Program-made: the position numbers and the translations under genes
Notes under the pieces: model-generated
Databases searched by the model: none
Told to the model about the DNA's origin: nothing
What the model saw: the letters and a program-made list of their open reading frames with translations, nothing else
Shown here: positions 25,780 to 34,333 of the stretch, in pieces
Layout: each line of letters begins with the position of its first letter
Position numbering within the stretch: position 1 is the first letter of the stretch
DNA from: Aequoribacter sp003520285
Lineage (GTDB): Bacteria > Pseudomonadota > Gammaproteobacteria > Pseudomonadales > Halieaceae
NCBI GenBank assembly: GCA_963966765.1
Contig: CAXAAR010000005.1
Location: 1-47,765 of the forward strand
Direction of reading: 5' to 3'
DNA: 47,765 nt

Positions 25780-26505
25780 TTAAAGCGAGAAACGCTCCCC
25801 TAAGTAAACGTCTCTGACTTTCTGGCTATTGAGAATGGTTTCGGCATTGCCTTGAGCAATAATGTGTCCTTCGCCAACAATGTATGCGGTATCACATAAA
25901 TCAAGGGTTTCACGGACATTGTGATCGGTAATTAAAACGCCAATTTTACGTTTAGCAACGGCGCGCACGATGTCTTTGATATCTTCTACCGAGATCGGGT
26001 CTACGCCAGCAAAAGGTTCATCTAGCAAAATGAAGAGAGGCTCAAGAGCCAGCGCCCTAGCAATCTCTACGCGCCGCCGTTCGCCCCCAGAGAGGGCTTG
26101 TCCAAGCGTGTTTTCAATCGCAGTCAGGCGAAATTCGGCGAGAAGCTGATCGCACAGGAAATGACGTGCTTTCGAACCCAAGTCATTCCGAGTCTCGAGT
26201 ATCGCCAGTAAATTGTCCCTGACTGACATCCTTCGAAAGACAGAGGCTTCTTGCGGCAGGTAGCCAATACCGGCTCTAGCCCTTTGGTGCAAAGCGAGGC
26301 CTGTAAGATCGTTGTTATCAATACGGATGGTGCCTCTCTCGGCAGCGACGATACCCACTATCATATAGAAGCAAGTGGTCTTGCCTGCGCCATTGGGACC
26401 AAGAAGGCCTACGATCTGGCCGCTCTCTACTTGCAGCGAGACGTCTTTGACCACCTCTCTGCCAGAGTAGCTTTTGGCCAGGTGGTTTGCGCTAAGAAGA
26501 GCCAT
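25780..26505 (-). CDS. lptB: LPS export ABC transporter ATPase LptB
   Basis: Cytoplasmic ATPase of LptB2FG, powering extraction of LPS from the inner membrane and its push along the LptC-LptA-LptD bridge. 241 residues with Walker A GPNGAGKTT (36-44), Q-loop LPQEASVF, signature LSGGERRR (138-145), Walker B with LDEPF (161-165) and the switch His in LITDHNVRE. lptA lies 3 bp upstream. lptF and lptG are not in the window, as is usual. Confidence 0.97.
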   Translation of the reverse strand: MALLSANHLAKSYSGREVVKDVSLQVESGQIVGLLGPNGAGKTTCFYMIVGIVAAERGTIRIDNNDLTGLALHQRARAGIGYLPQEASVFRRMSVRDNLLAILETRNDLGSKARHFLCDQLLAEFRLTAIENTLGQALSGGERRRVEIARALALEPLFILLDEPFAGVDPISVEDIKDIVRAVAKRKIGVLITDHNVRETLDLCDTAYIVGEGHIIAQGNAETILNSQKVRDVYLGERFSL

Positions 26506-26508
26506 TGA

Positions 26509-27006
26509 TCAGGGGACCTCTGTTTGTGAAGGTATGACGACCTCTACTCGTTCACTGGTTGAATCATCAGCGGTGCCCGCCTGAACGCGTTTCTCGTCGA
26601 TAAAATACTGGATTAAGGGGCCGCTGACCACAGAATCACCACGTTGTATTTTGGCATTGTTCTCGAGGATTACGATGCGGGCGCCCTCGCGGTAGCTGAT
26701 AGTCTGAGCTGTTGCATCAATCTGAGGCTCGCTTTCGTTGGCAGGCTGCTGAAATGATGCAGGCGTGCCAGTGGCTCTAATTTCTGCAGAGCCTTCTTCC
26801 GACTGAACAATATCAAGTTCGTCGGCCATAATCGTAATGGCGCCTTGAGTGAGGATGACCTTACCTCGATACTGCGTCAGTCCTGTAAGCTCAAATCTTT
26901 CCGCCTGATCAGCGACGATGCGAATCGCCTCGGCTTGCTGAGCAGCACTGTTCATGGCCCACAAGGTAATACATGTCAGTAGAAGAACTTTAATCTTGAG
27001 GGGCAT
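26509..27006 (-). CDS. lptA: LPS transport periplasmic protein LptA
   Basis: Forms the periplasmic beta-jellyroll bridge carrying LPS from LptC to LptD. 165 residues, with a signal peptide (about 1-22, ending MNSAAQQA). The OstA/LptA pattern follows: IRIVADQAERFELTG, YRGKVILTQG, MADELDIVQS. A Pro/Val-rich tail ends the chain. The start overlaps the end of lptC by 17 bp. Known partners lptC and lptB flank it on the same strand. Confidence 0.95.
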   Translation of the reverse strand: MPLKIKVLLLTCITLWAMNSAAQQAEAIRIVADQAERFELTGLTQYRGKVILTQGAITIMADELDIVQSEEGSAEIRATGTPASFQQPANESEPQIDATAQTISYREGARIVILENNAKIQRGDSVVSGPLIQYFIDEKRVQAGTADDSTSERVEVVIPSQTEVP

Positions 27007-27547
27007 AAGTTGAGTCCACGTTCGACAATAAAGTGAAGCTTTGTTCGTTAAGCCTAGCCCTCACACCCAAGGCAGTGGTGCGGGTATTGCCGTGAACTAG
27101 CGCAACGGCACGGTCAGTGTGAGCAATATCTTGATCTAGATCCAGAGTCAGTTGCTCGGTGGTCAGACGAAGGGTGTTTGAATCGTGGCTCAGGATAACC
27201 GAGCCATCTAGCGTGATCGTTTGCGCAGTTTCGTCGATATAGCCAAAGTCGGCTTGCGCAGACCAGCTTTCGGTGGCACCGATAGTCTTTGACAGACTCG
27301 GACTCACCAGTTCGCCCCGCGGTTGGCGAGAAAAGTAGGTCATTTCGAGCGCGCCTATGCTATCTGATGCTTGCCCTAACGGGTTGAAACGCACCATCTC
27401 GCTACCTTTCAGGTAGGTTTGGACACTATCGTCTCGTGACTCTGCTTGCTGCTCGCCTCCGCTCCTTGGTTGGGACCACTGCCATGCAGCAATCGCCAGC
27501 ACTATCAGAAGCGTGGTTTGGGCCCGTTTACTGGCGAGGGTTATCAT
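26990..27547 (-). CDS. lptC: LPS export protein LptC
   Basis: Bitopic inner-membrane protein that receives LPS from LptB2FG and passes it to LptA. 185 residues from ATG 27547, whose A is the last base of the kdsC stop. A longer in-frame extension would sit within kdsC. One N-terminal membrane helix (about 8-25) is followed by a beta-jellyroll with TYFSRQPRGELVSPS and DGSVILSHDSNTLRLTTEQLTLDL. LptC diverges quickly, so its place in kdsC-lptC-lptA-lptB is important support. Confidence 0.93.
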   Translation of the reverse strand: MITLASKRAQTTLLIVLAIAAWQWSQPRSGGEQQAESRDDSVQTYLKGSEMVRFNPLGQASDSIGALEMTYFSRQPRGELVSPSLSKTIGATESWSAQADFGYIDETAQTITLDGSVILSHDSNTLRLTTEQLTLDLDQDIAHTDRAVALVHGNTRTTALGVRARLNEQSFTLLSNVDSTYAPQD

Positions 27548-28053
27548 CACACCGTCTCGATTAGAGCGTCCCACAGATCGAGTGATCGCAGCCACGCCTC
27601 AGCCAATTCGCGAACGGCGCCCTGTCCGCCGGGGAGTCTGCTTTGCCAGTCGGCGATGGCGGCGACATCGGACGCTGCATCAGCGACGGTCGCACCCAAG
27701 CCCACTGCCATAATGGCTCTTCGATCAGGTAAGTCGTCACCCATGTAAGCCACATTTGACAGGTCGATCTTAAGATTTCCACAGAGGTCTTGCAGTGCTT
27801 CTAGTTTGTCTTCGCGGCCCTGAACCACATGAGCTATGCCGAGCTCGGCGGCTCGTCTGGTCACCATGGCAGAGGTGCGCCCAGTAATAATGGCGACGGT
27901 AATGCCAGCTCGTTGCAGCAGTTTAATACCCAGCCCATCCCGAATGTTAAAGCTTTTGAATTCTTCACCTTGGTCTGTGTAGTAGAGTCTTCCATCACTG
28001 AGCACGCCATCAACGTCTAAGGCCAGTAATTGAAGATTTTTGAACTGGCTCAT
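27547..28053 (-). CDS. kdsC: 3-deoxy-D-manno-octulosonate 8-phosphate phosphatase
   Basis: HAD-superfamily phosphatase releasing KDO from KDO-8-phosphate for the LPS inner core. 168 residues, a cap-less tetrameric HAD. The nucleophile Asp13 and Asp15 lie in LALDVDGVLSDG. The Thr of ITGR marks motif II and MGDDLPDRRAIMAVG carries motif III. The start overlaps kdsD by 4 bp (ATGA), coupling consecutive KDO pathway enzymes. Confidence 0.97.
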   Translation of the reverse strand: MSQFKNLQLLALDVDGVLSDGRLYYTDQGEEFKSFNIRDGLGIKLLQRAGITVAIITGRTSAMVTRRAAELGIAHVVQGREDKLEALQDLCGNLKIDLSNVAYMGDDLPDRRAIMAVGLGATVADAASDVAAIADWQSRLPGGQGAVRELAEAWLRSLDLWDALIETV

Positions 28054-29027
28054 GCGATGCCCTCTCGTAAGAGATCCATCAGATGAATGACGCCTTTCAC
28101 TCGACCCGCCTCAGCCACTACCAGTGCCGATATTTTATAGGTTTCCATGATGTTGAGCGCTTCAGCAGCGAGTTGAGATGGCGCTATCGTTTTGGCACCG
28201 GTTGTCATGACTTCAGAAATTACCGTGGTGCTGATATCAAAGCCTCTATCCAGAGTGCGGCGCAAGTCACCATCGGTGAAGAGTCCCAACAGAGTCTCGT
28301 CGTTATCGGTTACGGTGGTCATTCCTAAGCCTTTTTGGCTAATGGTAAGCAGAGCATCGATGAGCTGGGTATGAGTGGATACCTTCGGTATATCATCACC
28401 GCTGCGCATGACGTCTTCTACTTTCAACAGCAGCTTGCGTCCGAGCTTTCCGCCCGGGTGAGAAAAGGCAAAATCTTCAGCCGTAAATCCGCGCGCTTCG
28501 AGCAGAGCAATCGCAAGCGCGTCACCCATGACTAGGGCAGTCGTTGTACTTGAGGTGGGTGCGAGGTCGAGAGGACAAGCCTCCGTTTTAACCCCAGTGT
28601 TCAGGTGAGCATTCGCGACGCTAGCAAGGGCTGAATTTGGATTCCCTGTCATGGCAATAACCGGTACGCCCAACCTTTTGAGCAGCGGGAGTAGGGTCAA
28701 GATCTCGGTCGCATTACCGCTGTTCGAGAGGGCCACTACAACATCTTGCGCAGTAATCATGCCCATATCGCCATGACTCGCTTCGCCAGGATGAACGAAG
28801 TGCGCTGGGGTACCTGTGCTGGCTAAGGTCGCCGCTATTTTACGTGCGATATGTCCTGATTTCCCCATCCCAGTCACAATAACCCTGCCTTGAACGGCAA
28901 TCATAAGCTCGCAGGCACTCACAAACTGAGCGTCGAGTTTATCGGCCAGTTCGGCAACGGCAGTCGATTCGAGTGCGAAGGTGCGGCGCGCTGATTCTAG
29001 GGATTTAACGGGGTCTACGCGTTTCAT
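28050..29027 (-). CDS. kdsD: D-arabinose 5-phosphate isomerase
   Basis: Converts ribulose 5-phosphate to arabinose 5-phosphate, the entry step to KDO. 325 residues. An N-terminal SIS domain (about 30-180) carries GMGKSGHIARKIAATLASTGTPA and HPGEASHGD. Two C-terminal CBS domains (about 205-325) carry EVMTTGAKTI and VVAEAGRVKGVIHLMDLL. The stop of yrbG overlaps its start by 4 bp. The adjacent kdsC completes the KDO branch, with kdsA and kdsB elsewhere. Confidence 0.97.
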   Translation of the reverse strand: MKRVDPVKSLESARRTFALESTAVAELADKLDAQFVSACELMIAVQGRVIVTGMGKSGHIARKIAATLASTGTPAHFVHPGEASHGDMGMITAQDVVVALSNSGNATEILTLLPLLKRLGVPVIAMTGNPNSALASVANAHLNTGVKTEACPLDLAPTSSTTTALVMGDALAIALLEARGFTAEDFAFSHPGGKLGRKLLLKVEDVMRSGDDIPKVSTHTQLIDALLTISQKGLGMTTVTDNDETLLGLFTDGDLRRTLDRGFDISTTVISEVMTTGAKTIAPSQLAAEALNIMETYKISALVVAEAGRVKGVIHLMDLLREGIA

Positions 29028-30010
29028 AATCCGTAACCAGTATCAATAATGAGTGCAGTGTAGTAGCAAACACTGCACAAGAGCAAAATCACTCCCCACA
29101 CTCTCCCCATGATGGGCGGCTTTTGTTGGGCTCGAGCCTGCCGAAAGGTCAGGTACAAGGCCAGGCCTAGAAGAGCTGTTAGGGCTAGCATCACCGGGTA
29201 GTCTCGAGTGAGTACAGAGGTATCTAACACGAGCGGTGCAAGTAACCCTGGTATTGGGAGAACGGCCAGCAAGTTGAATAAGTTTGACCCCAAGACATTT
29301 CCCAGAGCGATCTCGGCATGCCCTTTCTTGGCGCTGGCGACTGATGCCGCAAGCTCTGGTAGGCTCGTGCCTATTGCTATAATGGTAAGCCCGATGATTA
29401 GTTCTGATACGCCGAGTGTGTCGGCGATATTAGCAGCCCCCCACACCAGCGCACGCGAGCTGGCGACCAGCAGGAGGGCGCCTCCGATGAATCGTAACCA
29501 AGGGTAGGAAGCGCTCATCTCAGCGGCATGGTCCGCCGTGAGTTCCTCCGCAATAAGATTATCTTGTTGTGCATCTCTGGCCATTTTTGTGAGTGCGAGC
29601 GCCAGACAGGCAAGCAGAACTAGACCATCAAAGAGGTCGAGTTCACCATCGACAACCAAGATTGCGCCGATCACAGTCACTCCGAACAGAAGCGGGAATT
29701 CACGGTTGAGATAACTTGAGCGCAACAGCAGTGGCGCTACTAGCAGAGTAATTCCCAGCACCAATGAAATGTTGGCAATATTGGATCCCAGTGCGTTCCC
29801 CACTGCTAAATTCCCGGCACCATCGAGTGCCGCCATCACGGACACCACGATTTCTGGGGCAGAGGTGCCTATTGAGACAATAGTCATCCCTATGATGAGC
29901 TGTGATACGCCGAGTTTCCGTGCGATTGAGGCGGCACCTTCGACAAATTGATCGGAGCTCCAGATCAGAATCATAATTCCAATAACAATGGCGGCGATGT
30001 TCAACATCAT
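29024..30010 (-). CDS. yrbG: Calcium/sodium antiporter of the YrbG family
   Basis: Cation/Ca2+ exchanger family protein in the inner membrane. The start at ATG 30010 (328 residues; ATG 30007 is also possible) matches the E. coli YrbG N-terminus, although the ribosome site is weak. Two inverted alpha-repeats are clear: GMTIVSIGTSAPEIVVS with GNALGSNIANI in the first half, and GLTIIAIGTSLPELAAS with GNVLGSNLFNL in the second. About ten membrane helices are visible. First gene of the long minus-strand run ending in darP. It is divergent from mlaC. Confidence 0.93.
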   Translation of the reverse strand: MMLNIAAIVIGIMILIWSSDQFVEGAASIARKLGVSQLIIGMTIVSIGTSAPEIVVSVMAALDGAGNLAVGNALGSNIANISLVLGITLLVAPLLLRSSYLNREFPLLFGVTVIGAILVVDGELDLFDGLVLLACLALALTKMARDAQQDNLIAEELTADHAAEMSASYPWLRFIGGALLLVASSRALVWGAANIADTLGVSELIIGLTIIAIGTSLPELAASVASAKKGHAEIALGNVLGSNLFNLLAVLPIPGLLAPLVLDTSVLTRDYPVMLALTALLGLALYLTFRQARAQQKPPIMGRVWGVILLLCSVCYYTALIIDTGYGL

Positions 30011-30071
30011 ATGAAGTGAGCCCGAAGAAGGTTGCTTTAATTTGCGCAGCGCCGAGTGAATCGAGGTATAC

Positions 30072-30100
30072 TTGACATTGCAATCGGTCGTCATTATACA
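30072..30100 (+). promoter_or_regulatory. Near-consensus sigma-70 promoter for mlaC-ibaG-murA
   Basis: TTGACA (30072-30077), a 17-nt spacer and TATACA (30095-30100) form an almost perfect sigma-70 promoter. Transcription should begin near 30107, leaving a leader of about 52 nt to the mlaC ATG. Confidence 0.75.
30093..30098 (-). promoter_or_regulatory. Candidate -10 for yrbG, overlapping the mlaC -10
   Basis: Read on the minus strand 30098-30093 is TATAAT, a perfect -10, but the matching -35 region (around 30115-30121, CTTCGT/TTCGTT) is weak. It would give a yrbG leader of about 75 nt. It shares four bases with the opposing mlaC -10. Confidence 0.4.
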
Positions 30101-30158
30101 GCCAACGGAGCTGAAACGAAGCATTACCGAACCGCTGATCAAATTAGGAGTAACAAGT

Positions 30159-30848
30159 ATGAAATGGCAGCAGGCTTTGAAGCTATGCGGGTTAGTATTG
30201 GGGCTGATGTGGCACACCAATGTCTCCGCACAGCCGCAACAAAGCGCTTACGATGTGGTTGTTGCCACGACCGACTCGGTGATGCAGGTCTTAAAATCAG
30301 CGGATCAGAAAGAGCAGTCAGACCCAGATCAGTATTACGCTGACCTCAAGCAGGTGATGGATCAGGTGGTTGACTACCGCGGTTTCGCTCGTGGCGTGAT
30401 GGGCCCGTTTGCCGGACGCAGTTACTACCAGTCGCTCTCCGAAGAGGGGCAGCAGCGGCTTCGGCAGCAGCTGCAAGAATTCACTGCAGTGATGCGCGAT
30501 AACTTGGTCGAGACCTATGCCAAAGGTCTCATTGCTTTTGCTAACGCGACCATCGAGGTGGTGGAGCCAGAGCAGGTGTCTGAAGGCAGAGCGATGATTG
30601 AACAGCGAATCAGTCGCGATAACGACCAGCCTTACCGAGTTCTGTACCAGATGGGACAGTCGCGAGAGGGGCAGTGGCAACTAAGAAACGTCATCATCGA
30701 AGACGTTAACTTGGGTGAGATTTATCGAAGCCAGTTCGAATCCGCAGCGAAAAGAGCGGCAAAAGCAGCGGGTTGTGGCGATGGTGATAGCGCCTGTCTT
30801 GAGTCGGTAATAGACACTGTGATTTCGACTTGGGGAGCTGAGGAGTAA
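30159..30848 (+). CDS. mlaC: MlaC-family periplasmic phospholipid-binding protein
   Basis: Carries phospholipid between the outer-membrane MlaA complex and the inner-membrane MlaFEDB transporter. 229 residues from ATG 30159, with TAGGAG 8 nt upstream. An N-terminal signal peptide ends near NVSA (24). The Ttg2D/MlaC pattern follows: VDYRGFARGVMG, FTAVMRDNLVETYAKGL, VRNVIIEDVNLGEIYRSQF-like strand. The C-terminus has an unusual Ala/Lys-rich segment with Cys206 and Cys213 before the final VISTW. mlaF, mlaE, mlaD and mlaB, normally adjacent, are absent here. Confidence 0.93.
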   Translation: MKWQQALKLCGLVLGLMWHTNVSAQPQQSAYDVVVATTDSVMQVLKSADQKEQSDPDQYYADLKQVMDQVVDYRGFARGVMGPFAGRSYYQSLSEEGQQRLRQQLQEFTAVMRDNLVETYAKGLIAFANATIEVVEPEQVSEGRAMIEQRISRDNDQPYRVLYQMGQSREGQWQLRNVIIEDVNLGEIYRSQFESAAKRAAKAAGCGDGDSACLESVIDTVISTWGAEE

Positions 30849-30850
30849 TG

Positions 30851-31081
30851 ATGAACGCGCAGAGTTTAGAAGACCTTGTGGCGTCTTATTTAGACGACTG
30901 TCACGTGAGCGTGACAGAGCAGGGTGGGCACTACACGATCACTGCAATCGGCTCTCGTTTCGAAGGTCTGCGTCCTGTCAAACGCCAGCAAGCGGTCTAT
31001 GCAGCCGTCGCTGAGTTGATAGCAGCGGGCACTATTCATGCGGTGAATATTCGAGCCCTGACTCCACAGGAAGCACAATGA
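30851..31081 (+). CDS. ibaG: BolA-family iron-sulfur/acid stress protein IbaG
   Basis: Small BolA-like protein (76 residues) that in E. coli partners monothiol glutaredoxin and influences acid stress and iron-sulfur handling. HYTITAIGSRFEGLRPVKRQQAVYAAVAELIAAGTIHAVNI covers the fold, with the conserved F-G-x-x-x-V-K-x-Q core and HAV strand. GAGGAG ends 5 nt before ATG 30851; the ATG at 30848 that overlaps the mlaC stop is too close to it. It lies between mlaC and murA, as in relatives, except that mlaB is missing. Confidence 0.94.
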   Translation: MNAQSLEDLVASYLDDCHVSVTEQGGHYTITAIGSRFEGLRPVKRQQAVYAAVAELIAAGTIHAVNIRALTPQEAQ

Positions 31082-31112
31082 ACCTGCGAGCGCCTGCTGG
31101 GTGTAGGCGATA

Positions 31113-32372
31113 GTGGATAAGCTTCTGATTCGAGGGGGCAAGCCACTCCGTGGGGAGCTTACGGTATCCGGAGCCAAGAATGCGGCGCTGCCAATACTCG
31201 CGGCCACGATCTTGTCGAGCGAGCCTATTGTCGTTCGCAACCTGCCCCATTTGCATGACGTGACCACAATGATTGAGCTGCTGGGATGTCTTGGAGTTCA
31301 GGTCGTCGTTGACGAGCGTCTGGGCGTCGAGGTCGATGCTCGATCGATCACGAACTTTAAAGCGGATTACGACTTAGTCAAAACCATGCGTGCGTCAATC
31401 CTGGTCCTTGGGCCTCTTGTCGCTCGGTTTGGCGAAGCGCACGTCTCTTTTCCGGGGGGGTGTGCCATTGGGAGTCGTCCTGTGAATATACACTTGAAAG
31501 GCCTCGAAGCGATGGGTGCGAGAATCGAAATTGATTCAGGGTACATTCACGCCTACAGTGAAGGCCGGCTCAAGGGTGCACATATTGTCATGGAAACTGT
31601 CACCGTGGGTGGCACTGAAAATTTATTGATGGCCGCGGCATTGGCCGATGGGGAAACAGTACTCGATAATGCTGCCAAAGAGCCCGAAGTCGTTGATTTG
31701 GCAAATTGTCTGATTGCGATGGGAGCTCAGATTCGCGGGCATGGCACTGATCGAATCGTTATTACAGGGGTTGATCGTCTGCATCATTGTGAATTTAGCG
31801 TCATGCCTGATCGAATCGAGAGTGGCACTTATTTGGTAGCTGCCGCCGCGACAGGTGGTGCTATCACGCTGAGAGGTGCCGAACCCGGCTCTATGGATGT
31901 CGTCTTACAAAAGCTTCGCGATGCGGGCGCTGAGGTTACTATCGACGGCCAGACCATTCACCTTGATATGCACGGCCGCAGACCTTTACCTGTCGATATC
32001 AAGACTGCGCCCTATCCTGGGTTCCCTACCGATATGCAGGCGCAGTTCACCGCCATGAATGCAGTGGCAGAAGGCGTGTCAACGGTGATCGAAACCGTGT
32101 TCGAGAATCGGTTAGTGCAGACGCATGAGATGATTCGCATGGGTGCGAATATCAAGATTCAAGGTAATACGGCGATTATTGAGGGGCAGCGCGAGCTCCA
32201 GGGTGCTCCTGTCATGGCCAGTGATTTGAGGGCGTCTGCCAGTCTAGTCATTGCTGGTTTGGTCGCCAATGGAGAAACCATAGTGGATCGAATCTATCAC
32301 ATTGATCGGGGCTACGAGTGTATTGAAGAGCGACTTCAATCGCTGGGCGCTGATATTAGACGCATCCACTGA
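31113..32372 (+). CDS. murA: UDP-N-acetylglucosamine 1-carboxyvinyltransferase
   Basis: First committed step of peptidoglycan synthesis, adding enolpyruvate from PEP to UDP-GlcNAc; target of fosfomycin. 419 residues. Lys22 lies in VSGAKNAALP. The catalytic Cys117 lies in the FPGGCAIGSRPVN loop, so the protein has the fosfomycin-sensitive Cys. Family landmarks FPTDMQAQF, FENRLVQTHEM and DRIYHIDRGYE follow. The start is GTG 31113. Confidence 0.98.
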   Translation: MDKLLIRGGKPLRGELTVSGAKNAALPILAATILSSEPIVVRNLPHLHDVTTMIELLGCLGVQVVVDERLGVEVDARSITNFKADYDLVKTMRASILVLGPLVARFGEAHVSFPGGCAIGSRPVNIHLKGLEAMGARIEIDSGYIHAYSEGRLKGAHIVMETVTVGGTENLLMAAALADGETVLDNAAKEPEVVDLANCLIAMGAQIRGHGTDRIVITGVDRLHHCEFSVMPDRIESGTYLVAAAATGGAITLRGAEPGSMDVVLQKLRDAGAEVTIDGQTIHLDMHGRRPLPVDIKTAPYPGFPTDMQAQFTAMNAVAEGVSTVIETVFENRLVQTHEMIRMGANIKIQGNTAIIEGQRELQGAPVMASDLRASASLVIAGLVANGETIVDRIYHIDRGYECIEERLQSLGADIRRIH

Positions 32373-32387
32373 TTCAGGGGCTATTTT

Positions 32388-33017
32388 ATGTTGACTATAG
32401 CGCTCACCAAGGGACGCATCTTGACGGATACGCTGCCTCTGCTCGCTCAGGCAGGCATTGTCCCCCTAGATGACGTGTACACCAGTCGTAAGCTTGTATT
32501 TGCAACCACTTTAGCTGACGTATCCATGATCATCATTCGTGGAATCGACGTACCCACTTATGTTCGTTACGGCGCGGCGCAAGTGGGCGTGGTCGGCAAA
32601 GATATCTTGCTAGAACAAGGCGCTGATGGCCTCTATGAACCGCTCGATTTGCGCATCGCCCAATGCCGTTTGATGACCGCAGTGCTGCGTCACCGTATTG
32701 TGCCTCAAGGTAAGCTGAGGGTGGCAACGAAGTTCGTCAATATTGCCAGAGATTATTACGCCGACAAAGGACTGCAAGTCGAGCTCATCAAGCTGTATGG
32801 TGCAATGGAGTTGGCGCCGTTGATGAACTTAGCAGATGAAATAGTCGATATTGTCGATACAGGCAATACGCTTCGAGCAAACGGAATGGAGCCTCTCGAG
32901 ACCATAGCGCATATTAGCTCTCGGCTTATTGTGAACAAGGCGGCGATGCGTTCACATCACGATCAGATAACAGGCTTGATTAAGCGCCTTGAGTCTGTCG
33001 TGGAAGGAGATCAGTGA
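32388..33017 (+). CDS. hisG: ATP phosphoribosyltransferase, short form
   Basis: First step of histidine synthesis, joining ATP and PRPP. 209 residues, the short catalytic form without the C-terminal regulatory domain. Short HisG needs the HisRS-like HisZ, which is not in the window. TIALTKGRIL, the DIVDTGNTLRANG PRPP loop (about 148-160) and VEL-type strands are visible. It follows murA by 15 bp and abuts hisD. Confidence 0.96.
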   Translation: MLTIALTKGRILTDTLPLLAQAGIVPLDDVYTSRKLVFATTLADVSMIIIRGIDVPTYVRYGAAQVGVVGKDILLEQGADGLYEPLDLRIAQCRLMTAVLRHRIVPQGKLRVATKFVNIARDYYADKGLQVELIKLYGAMELAPLMNLADEIVDIVDTGNTLRANGMEPLETIAHISSRLIVNKAAMRSHHDQITGLIKRLESVVEGDQ

Positions 33018-34331
33018 GTGCCTAAAGTGAAGCTGCTGCGCAGCACTGATACAAATTTCGATGCCGAACTGGCTGCGCTGACAGAGTCGCAGGGCGCGCT
33101 GGATCGGGCAGTGATCGATGCTGCCGATGCCATTATTGCGCAGATCCGGAAAGAGGGTGACGCTGCTTTGCTCAGCCTGACCAACCGGTTTGATCAGCGC
33201 GCTGTCGAGTCAGTGGGTTTACTTAACGTCAAGCGCGAGGAGTGGGCTGCCGCTAAAGCTCGCTTGCCGAGTCAGGACTACCAGCAACTCGAGCTGGCTG
33301 CGGAACGCATTCGCTGGTTTCATGAACACCAGAAACAGTCAAGTTGGTCGATCACCGACTCGCTGGGTAATCGTGTGGGTCAAAGAGTGCTGCCACTCGA
33401 TTCGGTAGGGGTTTATGTGCCAGGTGGAAAGGCCTCTTACCCGTCGTCGGTGCTGATGAATACGCTTCCGGCTAAGGTTGCTGGCGTGCAGCGTATTGTG
33501 ATGGTGACGCCGGCGCCCAATGGGGTTATGAATGATTGGGTGCTCGCGGCTGCTGAGCTGGCGGGTGTCGACGAGTTGTGGACGATTGGCGGTGCTCAAG
33601 CGGTTGCTGCATTGGCCTATGGCACAGAGTCTATCCGTGCCGTCGATAAAATTGTGGGTCCCGGGAATGCCTACGTTGCGGCGGCAAAACGGGCCGTTTT
33701 TGGGCGAGTGGGAATAGATATGATCGCCGGTCCCTCGGAAGTGCTGATTATTACCGATGGCTCTGTGAATCCCGATTGGATTGCGATGGATATGTTCGCG
33801 CAGTGCGAGCACGACGAAATGGCTCAGGCGATTGTGATATGTGATCAGACCGAGTATTTCGAGGCTTTGCAGTCCAGTATCGAACGATTGCTACCTAATA
33901 TGGCGCGCGCATCAATTATCGAGCAATCACTGTCCAATCGAAGCGCTTTTATTCTGACTTGTGATTTGAGCGAATCGGCACGCATAAGCAACCGGTTGGC
34001 GCCGGAACATTTAGAATTGGCGGTGTCTGACGCCACCGATCTGCTCGAGCAAATAAAACATGCTGGCGCCATTTTTCTTGGCGCTCAATCTACCGAAGCA
34101 GTGGGCGATTACTGTGCCGGGCCAAATCATGTGCTACCGACCTCGGGTACTGCCAAATTCAGTTCCCCGCTTGGGGTCTATGACTTTGAGAAGCGCTCCT
34201 CAGTGATTGATCTATCGGCTCAAGGTGCCACTGCTCTGGGTCATTGTGCGTCGTTATTGGCTGAGGCAGAGGGCCTTGGCGCGCATGCCGAGAGCGCTCG
34301 GTATCGAATATTGAAAACGCAGCCTGACTGA
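33018..34331 (+). CDS. hisD: Histidinol dehydrogenase
   Basis: Zinc enzyme oxidising histidinol to histidine with two NAD+. 437 residues. The GGKASYPSSVLMN and DKIVGPGNAYVAAAKRAVFG segments are visible. The GPSEVLIITDG strand, QCEHDE with a zinc-ligand Gln/His pair, and LAPEHLELAV with a catalytic His also match, as does CAGPNHVLPTSG. GTG 33018 follows the hisG stop directly, with AAGGAG 8 nt upstream. hisC, which follows hisD in Pseudomonas, is missing. It converges on degS with only 2 bp between. Confidence 0.98.
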   Translation: MPKVKLLRSTDTNFDAELAALTESQGALDRAVIDAADAIIAQIRKEGDAALLSLTNRFDQRAVESVGLLNVKREEWAAAKARLPSQDYQQLELAAERIRWFHEHQKQSSWSITDSLGNRVGQRVLPLDSVGVYVPGGKASYPSSVLMNTLPAKVAGVQRIVMVTPAPNGVMNDWVLAAAELAGVDELWTIGGAQAVAALAYGTESIRAVDKIVGPGNAYVAAAKRAVFGRVGIDMIAGPSEVLIITDGSVNPDWIAMDMFAQCEHDEMAQAIVICDQTEYFEALQSSIERLLPNMARASIIEQSLSNRSAFILTCDLSESARISNRLAPEHLELAVSDATDLLEQIKHAGAIFLGAQSTEAVGDYCAGPNHVLPTSGTAKFSSPLGVYDFEKRSSVIDLSAQGATALGHCASLLAEAEGLGAHAESARYRILKTQPD

Positions 34332-34333
34332 GA

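Noticed and set aside
30072..30158. An N-terminal extension of mlaC starting at TTG 30072
   Set aside because: That TTG is the -35 element of the mlaC promoter, and ATG 30159 has a good ribosome site and begins a proper signal peptide.
33339..33812. A 157-codon minus-strand frame opposite hisD
   Set aside because: Composition is His/Arg/Asn-rich in the way of an antisense shadow, with no family pattern; hisD is unambiguous.
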